35,924 nt of DNA from Microcystis aeruginosa LEGE 91341 (GTDB lineage: Bacteria > Cyanobacteriota > Cyanobacteriia > Cyanobacteriales > Microcystaceae): NCBI RefSeq assembly GCF_015206885.1, contig NZ_JADEXY010000026.1:1-35924 (forward strand), given 5' to 3'. Each line of letters starts with the position of its first letter. The first letter of the stretch is position 1. The position numbers and the translations under genes were made by a program. Of this stretch, positions 17,493 to 28,935 are shown piece after piece. Under the pieces are notes generated by a model. It was not told the DNA's origin and searched no databases. It worked only from the letters and a program-made list of their open reading frames with translations.

Positions 17493-19450
17493 GAGATTAT
17501 AATAGGGAATATTTGAGCAAAATTTTGAGGACTTGTATTACTTCTTAATTGCCTGATAAACTCTTGACGGGGATTCAGATTAGCACGAAATAGAGTAACT
17601 ATTTGGTAATCTCCTAAATCAGCAATCCACACGGGAGAAGGTTTAGCTCCACCACTGACTTTACCACAGAGATTACCATCATATTCTCTTTGACCATTTT
17701 TACCGGTAATTTTCAAAATATCACTGTGAAGAATTGCTAAAGCATGGGGTTTACCTCTTTGTTCATTTCCTGCACAGACAAAAATTTGACAATTACTATC
17801 GGCCGCATCAATCCAATTACTCTGAGAAACTTGACCAGCTATCCTTAAATTATTAGAGTTTATATTAGTGCCAGTAACTTGATTTAAAGATTTATAAAAA
17901 TCTCGCAATCTTTGCTGAAATTGTTGTTTAACCCCCTGTACATCATTGGGAATTGTCCAAAAATCTTCTTCACTTTCACTATCAATATTACAAAATGTAG
18001 AGCCACGAAACCACGGGGCGCGTTCACGACTTTGACGAGAATAAACAGGTCTTCTCGCACCTTGACCAATCCCACCCATATTAACTAGAAACCAAGTCAA
18101 ATATTTAGCTAATTTTTTGACAGCTTCTTGTTTATCTTTTGGAGTTTCGGAAGACAAAGATAAGACTAAAGTTCCCTGCTGTTCACCACAGGGATCATCT
18201 TTACCCTGAGCATTGGGTCGGGGTTCTTTTTGGGTAACTTTACCGTCAAGAATATTGACTCGCAGATAACCGTATTTTCTAGGGTTGATACTCCCAAATA
18301 ATTTAGCTTCAATCTCTTGAACTTCGTTAATAGGTAAAACTCCATATGCAAAAACACGAAACCAGTATCGCATCATCGATTTAAAGCCTGTCGGACGAAC
18401 TTCCGCGACCGGTGCGCCGCGCATTTGCCATTCATTACGTCGGTCATTCCATTGCCATTGGGTGAATCGTTGATAACCATGAATTAATTGACCTTCTAGC
18501 TCAAAATCCAATCGATAAAATTCCGATTCTAATCTTGGGTTTTTTCCAGATACAATCAATTGTCCATAACCAGTATTTATTTGTGAACCTATGCCAAGCT
18601 GTAAACCTTTTTTCAGCCATTGTTTTACCTGTTCAAGTATCTTTTCATCTTGACAGTTACTAGCTAGACGTAAACCAATTAAAAAAGTTGATTCTTTGAG
18701 AGAGAAAAAAGGATTAGGGTTAGGAGAATATTCTATAGAATCATCTTTCCATGACCAAATATTATTAGCCATATCCATTTCTAACCCCCCGTTTTTAGAA
18801 GGTAAAGGATAGGCATCGAAAAAGACAACTTTACCCGTTTTATTTTTTTCCTCTTTGGCGTTTATATCACCGAAATAGGGAGCGATTTCTTTTTCTGCGT
18901 CTTTCCATTCCAGATTATTTGCCGCCATGATTTCTCGGATGGCTTGGGTTCTGGCAACACCCCGCAATGTACTAGATGGAATATAGGGCATTCCGAGGGC
19001 ATCAAAGGCAGGTAAAAGAATACTTTCCGGTCCGCGATGACCACCGACACGAATACGCCAAGTGGATTTGACTTGAAAAGCGATTCCGTCTTTCGCTAAC
19101 AGTTGGGTACGTTGATTGAGTTGCTCAAGACGCTGAGTATAGTTAGCATTTTCTTGGGCTGTTTGCAGAATTTGGGTTTTAGTCGCATCTTTGTGTGGAT
19201 AGTCGGCAGCACGCATCCAACGGAGATATTCGACAAAACTGGCTGATTGGTCGGGTTGAGGTTCGTTTTCGGGGTCTAACCAAGGTGAGGGTGGAGGAGG
19301 ATTGTTATTGCCGCCACCGCCGTTATTATTGCCGCCACCACCCCTAGGAGGCTTTTTAGGGGATTGGTTGTTATTTGTGGGTTTTATAGCTTGATTTTTT
19401 AGGGTAGGTTTTTGAGGGCGATTAGGACGTGGTAAGGGGCTATCGGACAT
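17489..19450 (-). CDS. fused Cmr6-Cmr1 RAMP protein
   Basis: A 653-aa protein joining two type III-B RAMP subunits. Residues 1-65 are low-complexity (Gly/Asn/Pro tracts). The Cmr6-like half (about 120-310) has IPSSTLRGVAR at 157-167 and the glycine-rich RAMP loop LGIGSQINTGYGQL at 285-298. The Cmr1-like half (about 320-653) has PTGFKSMMRYWFR at 363-375, EAKLFGS at 381-387 and GGIGQGARRPVYSR at 459-472, matching the Cmr1 pattern of a W/F-rich helix, xLFGS and a G-rich loop. Normally Cmr1 and Cmr6 are separate proteins at the head end of the Cmr complex. Both are otherwise absent from the operon, which supports a true fusion. It is followed by a 4-bp overlap with the CARF-HEPN gene. Confidence 0.87.
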   Translation of the reverse strand: MSDSPLPRPNRPQKPTLKNQAIKPTNNNQSPKKPPRGGGGNNNGGGGNNNPPPPSPWLDPENEPQPDQSASFVEYLRWMRAADYPHKDATKTQILQTAQENANYTQRLEQLNQRTQLLAKDGIAFQVKSTWRIRVGGHRGPESILLPAFDALGMPYIPSSTLRGVARTQAIREIMAANNLEWKDAEKEIAPYFGDINAKEEKNKTGKVVFFDAYPLPSKNGGLEMDMANNIWSWKDDSIEYSPNPNPFFSLKESTFLIGLRLASNCQDEKILEQVKQWLKKGLQLGIGSQINTGYGQLIVSGKNPRLESEFYRLDFELEGQLIHGYQRFTQWQWNDRRNEWQMRGAPVAEVRPTGFKSMMRYWFRVFAYGVLPINEVQEIEAKLFGSINPRKYGYLRVNILDGKVTQKEPRPNAQGKDDPCGEQQGTLVLSLSSETPKDKQEAVKKLAKYLTWFLVNMGGIGQGARRPVYSRQSRERAPWFRGSTFCNIDSESEEDFWTIPNDVQGVKQQFQQRLRDFYKSLNQVTGTNINSNNLRIAGQVSQSNWIDAADSNCQIFVCAGNEQRGKPHALAILHSDILKITGKNGQREYDGNLCGKVSGGAKPSPVWIADLGDYQIVTLFRANLNPRQEFIRQLRSNTSPQNFAQIFPIIIS

Positions 19451-19513
19451 AATAATTATAATTTCCTTTCTAGTTCAATGAATTATAAAAACTGTGGTGA
19501 AAATTTACCTGAG

Positions 19514-19903
19514 TTAGTCCCCACTTTCCACATCGGAATAGATGGCATTAGCCCAGAAGCTAAATTCTTGGGCGATTTCCAAGCCTAAACCCGTTAGTCC
19601 TAGATAATCATCGGTAGATAAATCCTTGAGAGTAGTTAATCCTTGAGAATTAGAAAGATTATCTCTTTTAGATGACTTTTCTAGGCATTGAAAATACTTT
19701 TTAACTACCTGTTTTTTTCCTTCTTGATTGAGGGCAGTTTCTTCGGCTTTTAGGCGCATCATTCCCCAAGTAGAAAGATAGGTATAAAGTTCAAGAGCTT
19801 GATTTTTTTGTTCTTTGCGGCGACTCTTATCAGCAGTGGCTGAGGACAATTCTTGCAAGGCAGTGAATACGGGATTGCTAATCGTTCTAGGGTCGAATGT
19901 CAT
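19514..19903 (-). CDS. cmr5: Cmr5 small subunit (Cas11-like)
   Basis: A 129-aa, mainly alpha-helical protein (ALELYTYLSTWGMMRLKAEE in the middle, TTDDYLGLTGLGLEIAQEF-type helices at the end). It has the size and position of the Cmr5 subunit, which lines the belly of the type III-B complex and contacts target RNA. It lies between the Uma2 gene (20 bp upstream) and cmr6-cmr1 (63 bp downstream). Small subunits are poorly conserved, so the call rests on length, fold and operon position as much as on sequence. Confidence 0.8.
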   Translation of the reverse strand: MTFDPRTISNPVFTALQELSSATADKSRRKEQKNQALELYTYLSTWGMMRLKAEETALNQEGKKQVVKKYFQCLEKSSKRDNLSNSQGLTTLKDLSTDDYLGLTGLGLEIAQEFSFWANAIYSDVESGD

Positions 19904-19923
19904 GGTTATTTTGGCTCCAAAAG

Positions 19924-20487
19924 TTAAAAAATATTACCTGACCAAAGGGTATCAAGAGAGATAACAATATCGGGAAATGCGGCAGCGGATAAAGTTCCTG
20001 TAATAAATTTTTCTTGATATTGATAATCAGAATTTATCGGTTGACGGAAAACATAAATCTCTCGATTTTTGATAGCAACTACCCAATATTCTGCAATACC
20101 AGCTTCGGCATAGATGTGTTTTTTTTCAGTTAAGTCTTTACTGAGAGTTGAGTCGGAAATTTCGATTAACCAAAAAATTTCATCAGCATAGGGATGATGA
20201 TCTCGATAGCGAGAACGAGGGGGAAAAACTACAGCAATATCCGGTTCAGGTTCCGAGTTTTCTAGGGTAATTGGTCCAACTTCTCTTACCCATGCTTTAT
20301 CCTTGAGACGTTGACGGAGAAAGTTAGCTAATCCTTCTCCACTATCTTTGTGTAAAGGGCCTTCTGGACTCATTTCGAGAATATCTCCATTCAGTAATTC
20401 TACACGCCGATCGATTAAAATTCCCGCCGCAATCATGCGGTGATAATCGACCACTGACCATTTAGCTAGGGCAAGATTAGCTGTCAT
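19924..20487 (-). CDS. Uma2-family PD-(D/E)xK nuclease-like protein
   Basis: A 187-aa protein of the Uma2 (DUF820) family, greatly expanded in cyanobacteria and often linked to mobile DNA. The restriction-like core is visible: EPDIAVV with D83, FWLIEISDS with E109, and the basic stretch KDLTEKKHIYAEAGIAEYW with K122/K123. The nuclease site therefore appears intact. It sits between cmr4 (9 bp upstream) and cmr5 (20 bp downstream) with no gap for its own promoter, so it is transcribed with the Cmr complex. It is not a known Cmr subunit. It could be an ancillary nuclease or a passenger that inserted without breaking the operon. Confidence 0.88.
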   Translation of the reverse strand: MTANLALAKWSVVDYHRMIAAGILIDRRVELLNGDILEMSPEGPLHKDSGEGLANFLRQRLKDKAWVREVGPITLENSEPEPDIAVVFPPRSRYRDHHPYADEIFWLIEISDSTLSKDLTEKKHIYAEAGIAEYWVVAIKNREIYVFRQPINSDYQYQEKFITGTLSAAAFPDIVISLDTLWSGNIF

Positions 20488-20496
20488 AAATTACCT

Positions 20497-21276
20497 CTAC
20501 CATTGTTGCACAAAACCACGTCCTAAACTTTCCTGTCCGCCGATTTGTAGAATGTCATTATCTGCTAATAACTGTTTAAAATCAGCTTGGGATTGTTGTC
20601 TGGTTCCATTAGCTTGAGAGGTAATACCCCAAGGAAAATACATTAAGGTGTCGGGGGGAATAGCTTCTTCATAACGAAATCCTCCATCGACGGATTTATG
20701 CTCATCTAATTTAATTTTAACTTGTCTCCATAAACTCATTTGAATTAGAGTCGTGCAATGCTGATCGGGCAGTACTAAAACTTTATTAATGCCACTGCTG
20801 ACAGAGTTTTTGGGAATAAAACTTTGCCAATTTGACCAGTCTTTTAGATCATTATCCTTGAGAATGGCATCCTTGAGATAAACGTTGGTGTTGGCCTTTT
20901 TAAAACTACAGCTATATTCGGGGGGAATTGTCAGACTAGGATTAGTTAATCTTGTCCAACGACGAAGAAGTAAAGGAGAAGTGATCCAGACGACACCGTG
21001 ACTAAGGGAAGGGACGGGCAACCAGAGAATCGAACCATCTCCTATCCAGATGTCTCCCTGTTCCAAGTTTTCTGCACCTTTATCGATTTCATTACCGAAT
21101 AACTTAAATTTTAGGTTTTCTTCGGTAGCTAAAGAACGGATTTTCCCGCGAATTGTACTGGAGGGAATATAGGGTAAAGTGGTATGGGATTCACGAGCAA
21201 TACCCACTAGATTCCCCTCTTGAGTGGTTCCTCCGGTGTGTAGGGGAGAAAGTAGATAAAAGTGAATTAAGTTCAT
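20497..21276 (-). CDS. cmr4: Cmr4 backbone subunit (Cas7-type), catalytic Asp not seen
   Basis: A 259-aa RAMP protein with the Cmr4 layout: N-terminal strand FYLLSPLHTGG, then RESHTTLPYIPSSTIRGKIRS (28-48), KLFGNE, and the C-terminal glycine-rich IGGQESLGRGFV. Cmr4 forms the helical backbone along the crRNA, and in active complexes one Asp per subunit (D26 in Pyrococcus furiosus, in a GVVDxPI stretch before RExHT) cuts target RNA every 6 nt. Here the matching stretch reads EGNLVGIARESHT. No Asp is present; Leu23 or Asn22 takes its place. Slicing may thus be lost. The gene follows cmr3 by 58 bp and precedes the Uma2 gene by 9 bp. Confidence 0.88.
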   Translation of the reverse strand: MNLIHFYLLSPLHTGGTTQEGNLVGIARESHTTLPYIPSSTIRGKIRSLATEENLKFKLFGNEIDKGAENLEQGDIWIGDGSILWLPVPSLSHGVVWITSPLLLRRWTRLTNPSLTIPPEYSCSFKKANTNVYLKDAILKDNDLKDWSNWQSFIPKNSVSSGINKVLVLPDQHCTTLIQMSLWRQVKIKLDEHKSVDGGFRYEEAIPPDTLMYFPWGITSQANGTRQQSQADFKQLLADNDILQIGGQESLGRGFVQQW

Positions 21277-21298
21277 GATTAATTATTCTCCTTTATAG

Positions 21299-25485
<4,187 letters not shown>

Positions 25486-25608
25486 AAACGTCTGTCTCAA
25501 CTTGTTGCTGACCGATGTTCCCACTATATTCAATATGCCCTAGTAACTGCTAGAGATAACACGATATTTTGAAGATTTTTTCTAAAAAGCTTCAAAAGCT
25601 TATCCTGT

Positions 25609-26862
25609 CTAAGTTTCTGGTGGTATGGATTTTTTACTATGATTATCATCTGTTGGGGGAGAATATCGAGCGACCAACATTTGCGCCGAGCGCTGGTGTT
25701 TTTCCGCCATTTCTAGGGGAGAGAGAATCTGGGCGTGTTCGAGATAGCGCTGTACCCACCAGAGGAATTCTTCTAGGGAACGGGACGGGAGAGCGATGTG
25801 GTAGTCGATCGAGTTAAGGATTTTTGTCTGCGGGTCGATCTGGGGATTTGTTAACTTCTGCCGGGGGTGACGTGCTTCTCCCTCCTGGATAAAGTAACTC
25901 ACAGGATGAAAAAAGCGAACTTTAACGGTAATGAGGGTTAATTGTGCCGCTAATTCCAATTTTTGCCCTGCTAAATCCCCCAAATTCAAGCCCCAGCCAT
26001 TTTTAATCAGTTTGTGGGCGTTATTAAGGCTGTGGCGCTGTTCTTCAAGGGAGCGAGAGGGTTCTGGGAGGATTCGACAATGACCGGCGAAACGATTGAG
26101 GCGGCCGATCGCCAGACAGCCCTCGGGATAGGTTTCGTAGAGGAGATACCAGCCAATGTCACGGTAAATTAGCTGGAGGGGATAAATCGGGAAGGGCCCG
26201 ATAAATTTCTTTTGATAGGGATCGATCGGTCGGGCGATCTCGATTACCTCTCCCCGGACAATGGCCTGTTCTAGGGTGTCGATTTTCTCGTATAAAGTTT
26301 GGCGATATTTTCCCCGTTCCATCATCTCTTCGGGATCGGTATAGTTGATCGGTCGATCGAGTTGTTCCCAGACGGGATAGAGAAAGTCAGCCCGGGAGCC
26401 GAGTGTAAACCCTTGAAGACGGCGATCGAGTTGGTGATAGATCTGACGGATTCTCGGATCACCCTGATGGAGGGTCCGGGAGCGGAGTGCATCAAAGGCG
26501 ATTTTAAGTTCGTCGGGACTCATAACCCCGGTGCCGAGATAATACCCCCAGCGATAGATGTGGCGATCGAGAATTTTGTAATCCCGTAGGGTCGTTATGT
26601 CTTTTCTCAGGGTGGCAATGGAGGGATATTCCGCGGGCCAACCGAGGGCGAGGGTGGCGGCGAGTTCTCTCACCCGTTCCTGTACTTCTGTTAATGCGTT
26701 GTGATCCTTCCCCGAATGATAATTTTCCGAGGGATCGAGGGTTTGATAACCGACTCCGGGGTGTCGGACGAGGGTGGCGATCAGGAGCATAAGTCGCTGG
26801 AATTCGCGACTATCTCGTTCACGCAGTGTTCTTTCCCTAGGGGATTTGGGGTGCTGAGTCAT
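25609..26862 (-). CDS. WYL-domain transcriptional regulator
   Basis: A 417-aa protein with an N-terminal helix-turn-helix region (about residues 55-100, including ATLRKDITTLRDYKIL, a DeoR-like recognition arrangement) and a WYL domain around 185-255 with the literal W-Y-L at 228-230 in DIGWYLLYETYPEG. WYL proteins are frequent regulators of CRISPR-Cas loci; in Synechocystis one represses a CRISPR operon. It is the first gene on the minus strand, 123 bp before cmr2, and faces csx18-cas1-cas2. It is therefore placed to control both arms from the shared 194-bp intergenic region. The ligand is unknown; WYL domains may bind nucleic acid. Confidence 0.87.
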   Translation of the reverse strand: MTQHPKSPRERTLRERDSREFQRLMLLIATLVRHPGVGYQTLDPSENYHSGKDHNALTEVQERVRELAATLALGWPAEYPSIATLRKDITTLRDYKILDRHIYRWGYYLGTGVMSPDELKIAFDALRSRTLHQGDPRIRQIYHQLDRRLQGFTLGSRADFLYPVWEQLDRPINYTDPEEMMERGKYRQTLYEKIDTLEQAIVRGEVIEIARPIDPYQKKFIGPFPIYPLQLIYRDIGWYLLYETYPEGCLAIGRLNRFAGHCRILPEPSRSLEEQRHSLNNAHKLIKNGWGLNLGDLAGQKLELAAQLTLITVKVRFFHPVSYFIQEGEARHPRQKLTNPQIDPQTKILNSIDYHIALPSRSLEEFLWWVQRYLEHAQILSPLEMAEKHQRSAQMLVARYSPPTDDNHSKKSIPPET

Positions 26863-27056
26863 ACAGATGCAATCGGTTCAGTCAAGGGGAAAGCCGATAT
26901 AAATTTACCTCACTCCGAGGGCTAGAAAATCCGATCAGGACTGGAAAAATCAGCCGATCGATCGAGGGGTTAAATTATTGGCTTTTTAGGGTATTGAAGA
27001 GATATTTAGGGCTATCTTGGTAGGGAGTGTCGCTCTCTATCTAGGAAAAAAAGGTT
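26863..27056. promoter_or_regulatory. divergent control region between WYL-cmr and csx18-cas1-cas2
   Basis: These 194 bp separate the two arms of the CRISPR locus and should hold both promoters. On the plus strand a weak match is TTGGCT (26978-26983), 17 bp, GATATT (27001-27006), followed by a purine-rich AGG before the csx18 ATG. I see no clear dyad that could be named an operator. Confidence 0.35.
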
Positions 27057-27335
27057 ATGTATATATCCAAAAGGAGTGCTTTCATTCGGAATTGTGCGGT
27101 ATCGGGCGTTAATGGAACAATTACGCTGGTTATCCTCTTAATCGCACCTTTAGGATTACTGGCGGTGATTGTGAACACGGCCCTGATCACGCTTTCCACA
27201 TTTATCGTTGTTTCCCTAGGCGATCGAGTGGTGATCTGGCTCTGGCGAGATCGATTACCAGATAGTATGAGAGAAACATACAGACTCACCCATCGAGAAG
27301 CCAATCGCTCGATCGAAAGAAGACGGGACGAGTGA
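27057..27335 (+). CDS. csx18: Csx18 small CRISPR-associated membrane protein
   Basis: A 92-aa protein with two hydrophobic helices (residues about 17-38 and 40-60), then an amphipathic basic tail (RDRLPDSMRETYRLTHREANRSIERRRDE). The opening MYISKRSAFIRNCAVSGVNG matches my memory of Csx18, a cyanobacterial family located next to cas1. Its function is unknown; membrane anchoring of adaptation or signalling components has been the usual guess. It precedes cas1 by 13 bp and is in the same operon. The opposite-strand frame here is an overlapping shadow. Confidence 0.8.
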   Translation: MYISKRSAFIRNCAVSGVNGTITLVILLIAPLGLLAVIVNTALITLSTFIVVSLGDRVVIWLWRDRLPDSMRETYRLTHREANRSIERRRDE

Positions 27336-27348
27336 GGGAGGTATCCAG

Positions 27349-28341
27349 ATGAGATGTCTGTATGTTTCCCAACAGGGTTGTTATGTGTCTGTCAAGGGGG
27401 AAAACCTGCTGGTTAAGCGAGAAGGGCAGGTTCTGGGGTCGGTACAATTACCTCTGGTGGAACAGGTTTTAATTTTTGGCAAGTCTCAGATGACGACGGA
27501 GGCGATCCGCGCTTGTTTAAGGAAAAATATCCCGATCGTTTATCTGTCACGCATGGGTTATTGTTACGGGCGCTCGATCTCGATCGAGCGCGGTTATCGT
27601 TATCTAAGTCGTTACCAGCAGCAGTTGAGCGCGAGCGATCGATTAATAGTAGCTAGGGCGATCGTGGGGGCGAAATTAAAAAATAGTCGGGTTATTCTGC
27701 TCCGACAACAGAGGAAAAGGGGAACGGATAATATGGCTCGATCGATTCAAAGTATCGAGTATCTGATCGAACAGTCGGCCAAGGCCCAGAGCATCGATCG
27801 TCTGATCGGTTTTGAGGGAGCGGCGGCCCACAGTTATTTTTCGGCGTTGGGAGACTGTTTGATCAATCCTGATTTCACCTTTTTAGGTCGTTCCCGTCGT
27901 CCTCCGGGTAATCCGGTCAATGGGATTTTGAGTTTCGGTTATCAGGTACTATGGAACCATTTGCTGGCTTTAATCGAGCTTCAAGGACTCGATCCTTATG
28001 ATGCTTGTTTGCATCAAAGTTCGGAACGTCACGCTGCCTTAGCTTCTGATTTAATCGAGGAATTTCGCGCACCGATTATCGATTCTTTGATGTTGTATCT
28101 TGTTAATCGAAATGTGATCAGTGTTCTAGAAGATTTTGACTATCGAAATGGTGGCTGTTATTTAAATAGTTCCGGGCGAAAAAAAATGTTAAGAGCTTTT
28201 GTTCAGCGAATGGAAGAAGAACTACAATCCGGCGAGGAGGAAAAACAACCGCGCTGGGATTTGTTATACCAACAGGTTAAATGCTTTAAATCCTTTGTTT
28301 ATTCCCCCAGTAATGGGTATCAGCCTTATTTGATCCGCTAA
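27349..28341 (+). CDS. cas1: Cas1 integrase
   Basis: A 330-aa Cas1, which with Cas2 integrates new spacers at the leader end of the array. The N-terminal beta domain begins MRCLYVSQQGCYVSVKGENL. The metal-binding residues are all present: E156 in GFEGAAA, H222 in ACLHQSS and E237 in SDLIEEFR. The start has GAGGGAGG upstream. It is a stand-alone Cas1, not fused to reverse transcriptase or Cas6. The TAA stop is formed by the first bases of an inserted MITE, so the natural C-terminus may have been longer, although the active-site domain is complete. Confidence 0.96.
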   Translation: MRCLYVSQQGCYVSVKGENLLVKREGQVLGSVQLPLVEQVLIFGKSQMTTEAIRACLRKNIPIVYLSRMGYCYGRSISIERGYRYLSRYQQQLSASDRLIVARAIVGAKLKNSRVILLRQQRKRGTDNMARSIQSIEYLIEQSAKAQSIDRLIGFEGAAAHSYFSALGDCLINPDFTFLGRSRRPPGNPVNGILSFGYQVLWNHLLALIELQGLDPYDACLHQSSERHAALASDLIEEFRAPIIDSLMLYLVNRNVISVLEDFDYRNGGCYLNSSGRKKMLRAFVQRMEEELQSGEEEKQPRWDLLYQQVKCFKSFVYSPSNGYQPYLIR

Positions 28342-28458
28342 GTAGCTGGTTATAATTAAATTAAAAATGGATTTTAGGTTCGATCCCCCCCGCCCCCCTT
28401 GATAAGGGGGGTGCCGATAGGCGGGGGCATCTGAAAGTTTTCAATACCTACCTACTTA
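28339..28458 (+). repeat. MITE family 1, copy 3 (between cas1 and cas2)
   Basis: A 120-bp element, TAAGTAGCTGGTTATAATTA to AATACCTACCTACTTA, the same family as at 23-162 and 3036-3177 but with a shortened, diverged right half. It starts inside the cas1 stop codon and ends 3 bp before the cas2 ATG. Its hairpin-forming core could reduce cas1-to-cas2 read-through. Confidence 0.88.
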
Positions 28459-28461
28459 ATC

Positions 28462-28740
28462 ATGTTATTTTATGTCATCGCCTATGATATTCCCTGCAAT
28501 AAAAGACGTAAAAAAGTGGCTGATTTACTAGAAGGATACGGCCAACGGGTTCAGTATTCAGTTTTCGAGTGTGTTTTAAGCAAATCTCTATACAATCAGT
28601 TAAGAGAACGTCTGCAAAAGCAAATCAAAGAAAACGAGGATAGTATTCGATTTTACCCCATCTCTGGCCATACTTTAGCACAAATAGAGACTTTAGGCGG
28701 TGTCCCACTAACTAAACCGCCAAGTTCTACGATCATCTGA
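28462..28740 (+). CDS. cas2: Cas2 adaptation protein
   Basis: A 92-aa ferredoxin-fold protein that dimerises and bridges two Cas1 dimers during spacer integration. Typical sequence: MLFYVIAYDIPCNKRRKKVADLLEGYGQRVQYSVFEC, with the conserved Asp (D9) at the end of the first strand. The ATG lies 3 bp beyond the MITE, so the original ribosome binding site has been replaced by MITE sequence. No clear Shine-Dalgarno is left, which may lower expression. It is followed by the leader and the array. Confidence 0.95.
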   Translation: MLFYVIAYDIPCNKRRKKVADLLEGYGQRVQYSVFECVLSKSLYNQLRERLQKQIKENEDSIRFYPISGHTLAQIETLGGVPLTKPPSSTII

Positions 28741-28935
28741 TTCGGTATCATCGACTAGCGACCGACAGGGGTGGGAGCAGATAACCTCGATTTCTGGTAA
28801 AATCCCTCGATCTACCACAGGATAAGAATTTTGGGGTTTATGGGGTTAGCTGTGCGACCGTATCCAGCTATAATTAAACTATCGGTCGCAACTGGCTTCT
28901 GAATCTCAATCCTGTTCGGACGTTTGCCCACCGGC
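28741..28935 (+). promoter_or_regulatory. CRISPR leader with candidate crRNA promoter
   Basis: 195 bp between the cas2 stop and the first repeat. It contains a perfect -10 hexamer TATAAT at 28869-28874, with a weak -35 (GTTAGC, 28845-28850) 18 bp before it. The hexamer is centred in an 8-bp perfect inverted repeat, TGCGACCG (28853-28860) and CGGTCGCA (28883-28890). Transcription would begin near 28881 and enter the array on the plus strand, agreeing with the repeat orientation (the 3' handle ends GAAAC). Confidence 0.65.

Noticed and set aside
17489-19450. The Gly/Asn/Pro-rich N-terminus of the Cmr6-Cmr1 protein as a sequencing or frame error
   Set aside because: The frame continues smoothly into conserved Cmr6 sequence and the low-complexity tract is not needed to join frames, so I kept it as real coding sequence.
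25571-25608. AAAAGCTTC repeats between the WYL gene and cmr2 as a terminator
   Set aside because: The inverted match is short and no T-run follows on the minus strand; a terminator here would also separate the regulator from its operon without other support.
27041-27304. Minus-strand frame of 87 aa opposite csx18
   Set aside because: It is the reverse shadow of csx18, which has a good start, membrane helices and the right operon position.
27349-28341. A reverse-transcriptase-Cas1 or Cas6-RT-Cas1 fusion, which is common in type III loci
   Set aside because: Cas1 is 330 aa with its own start and ribosome binding site, and no RT motif (YxDD) or Cas6 glycine-rich loop occurs nearby.
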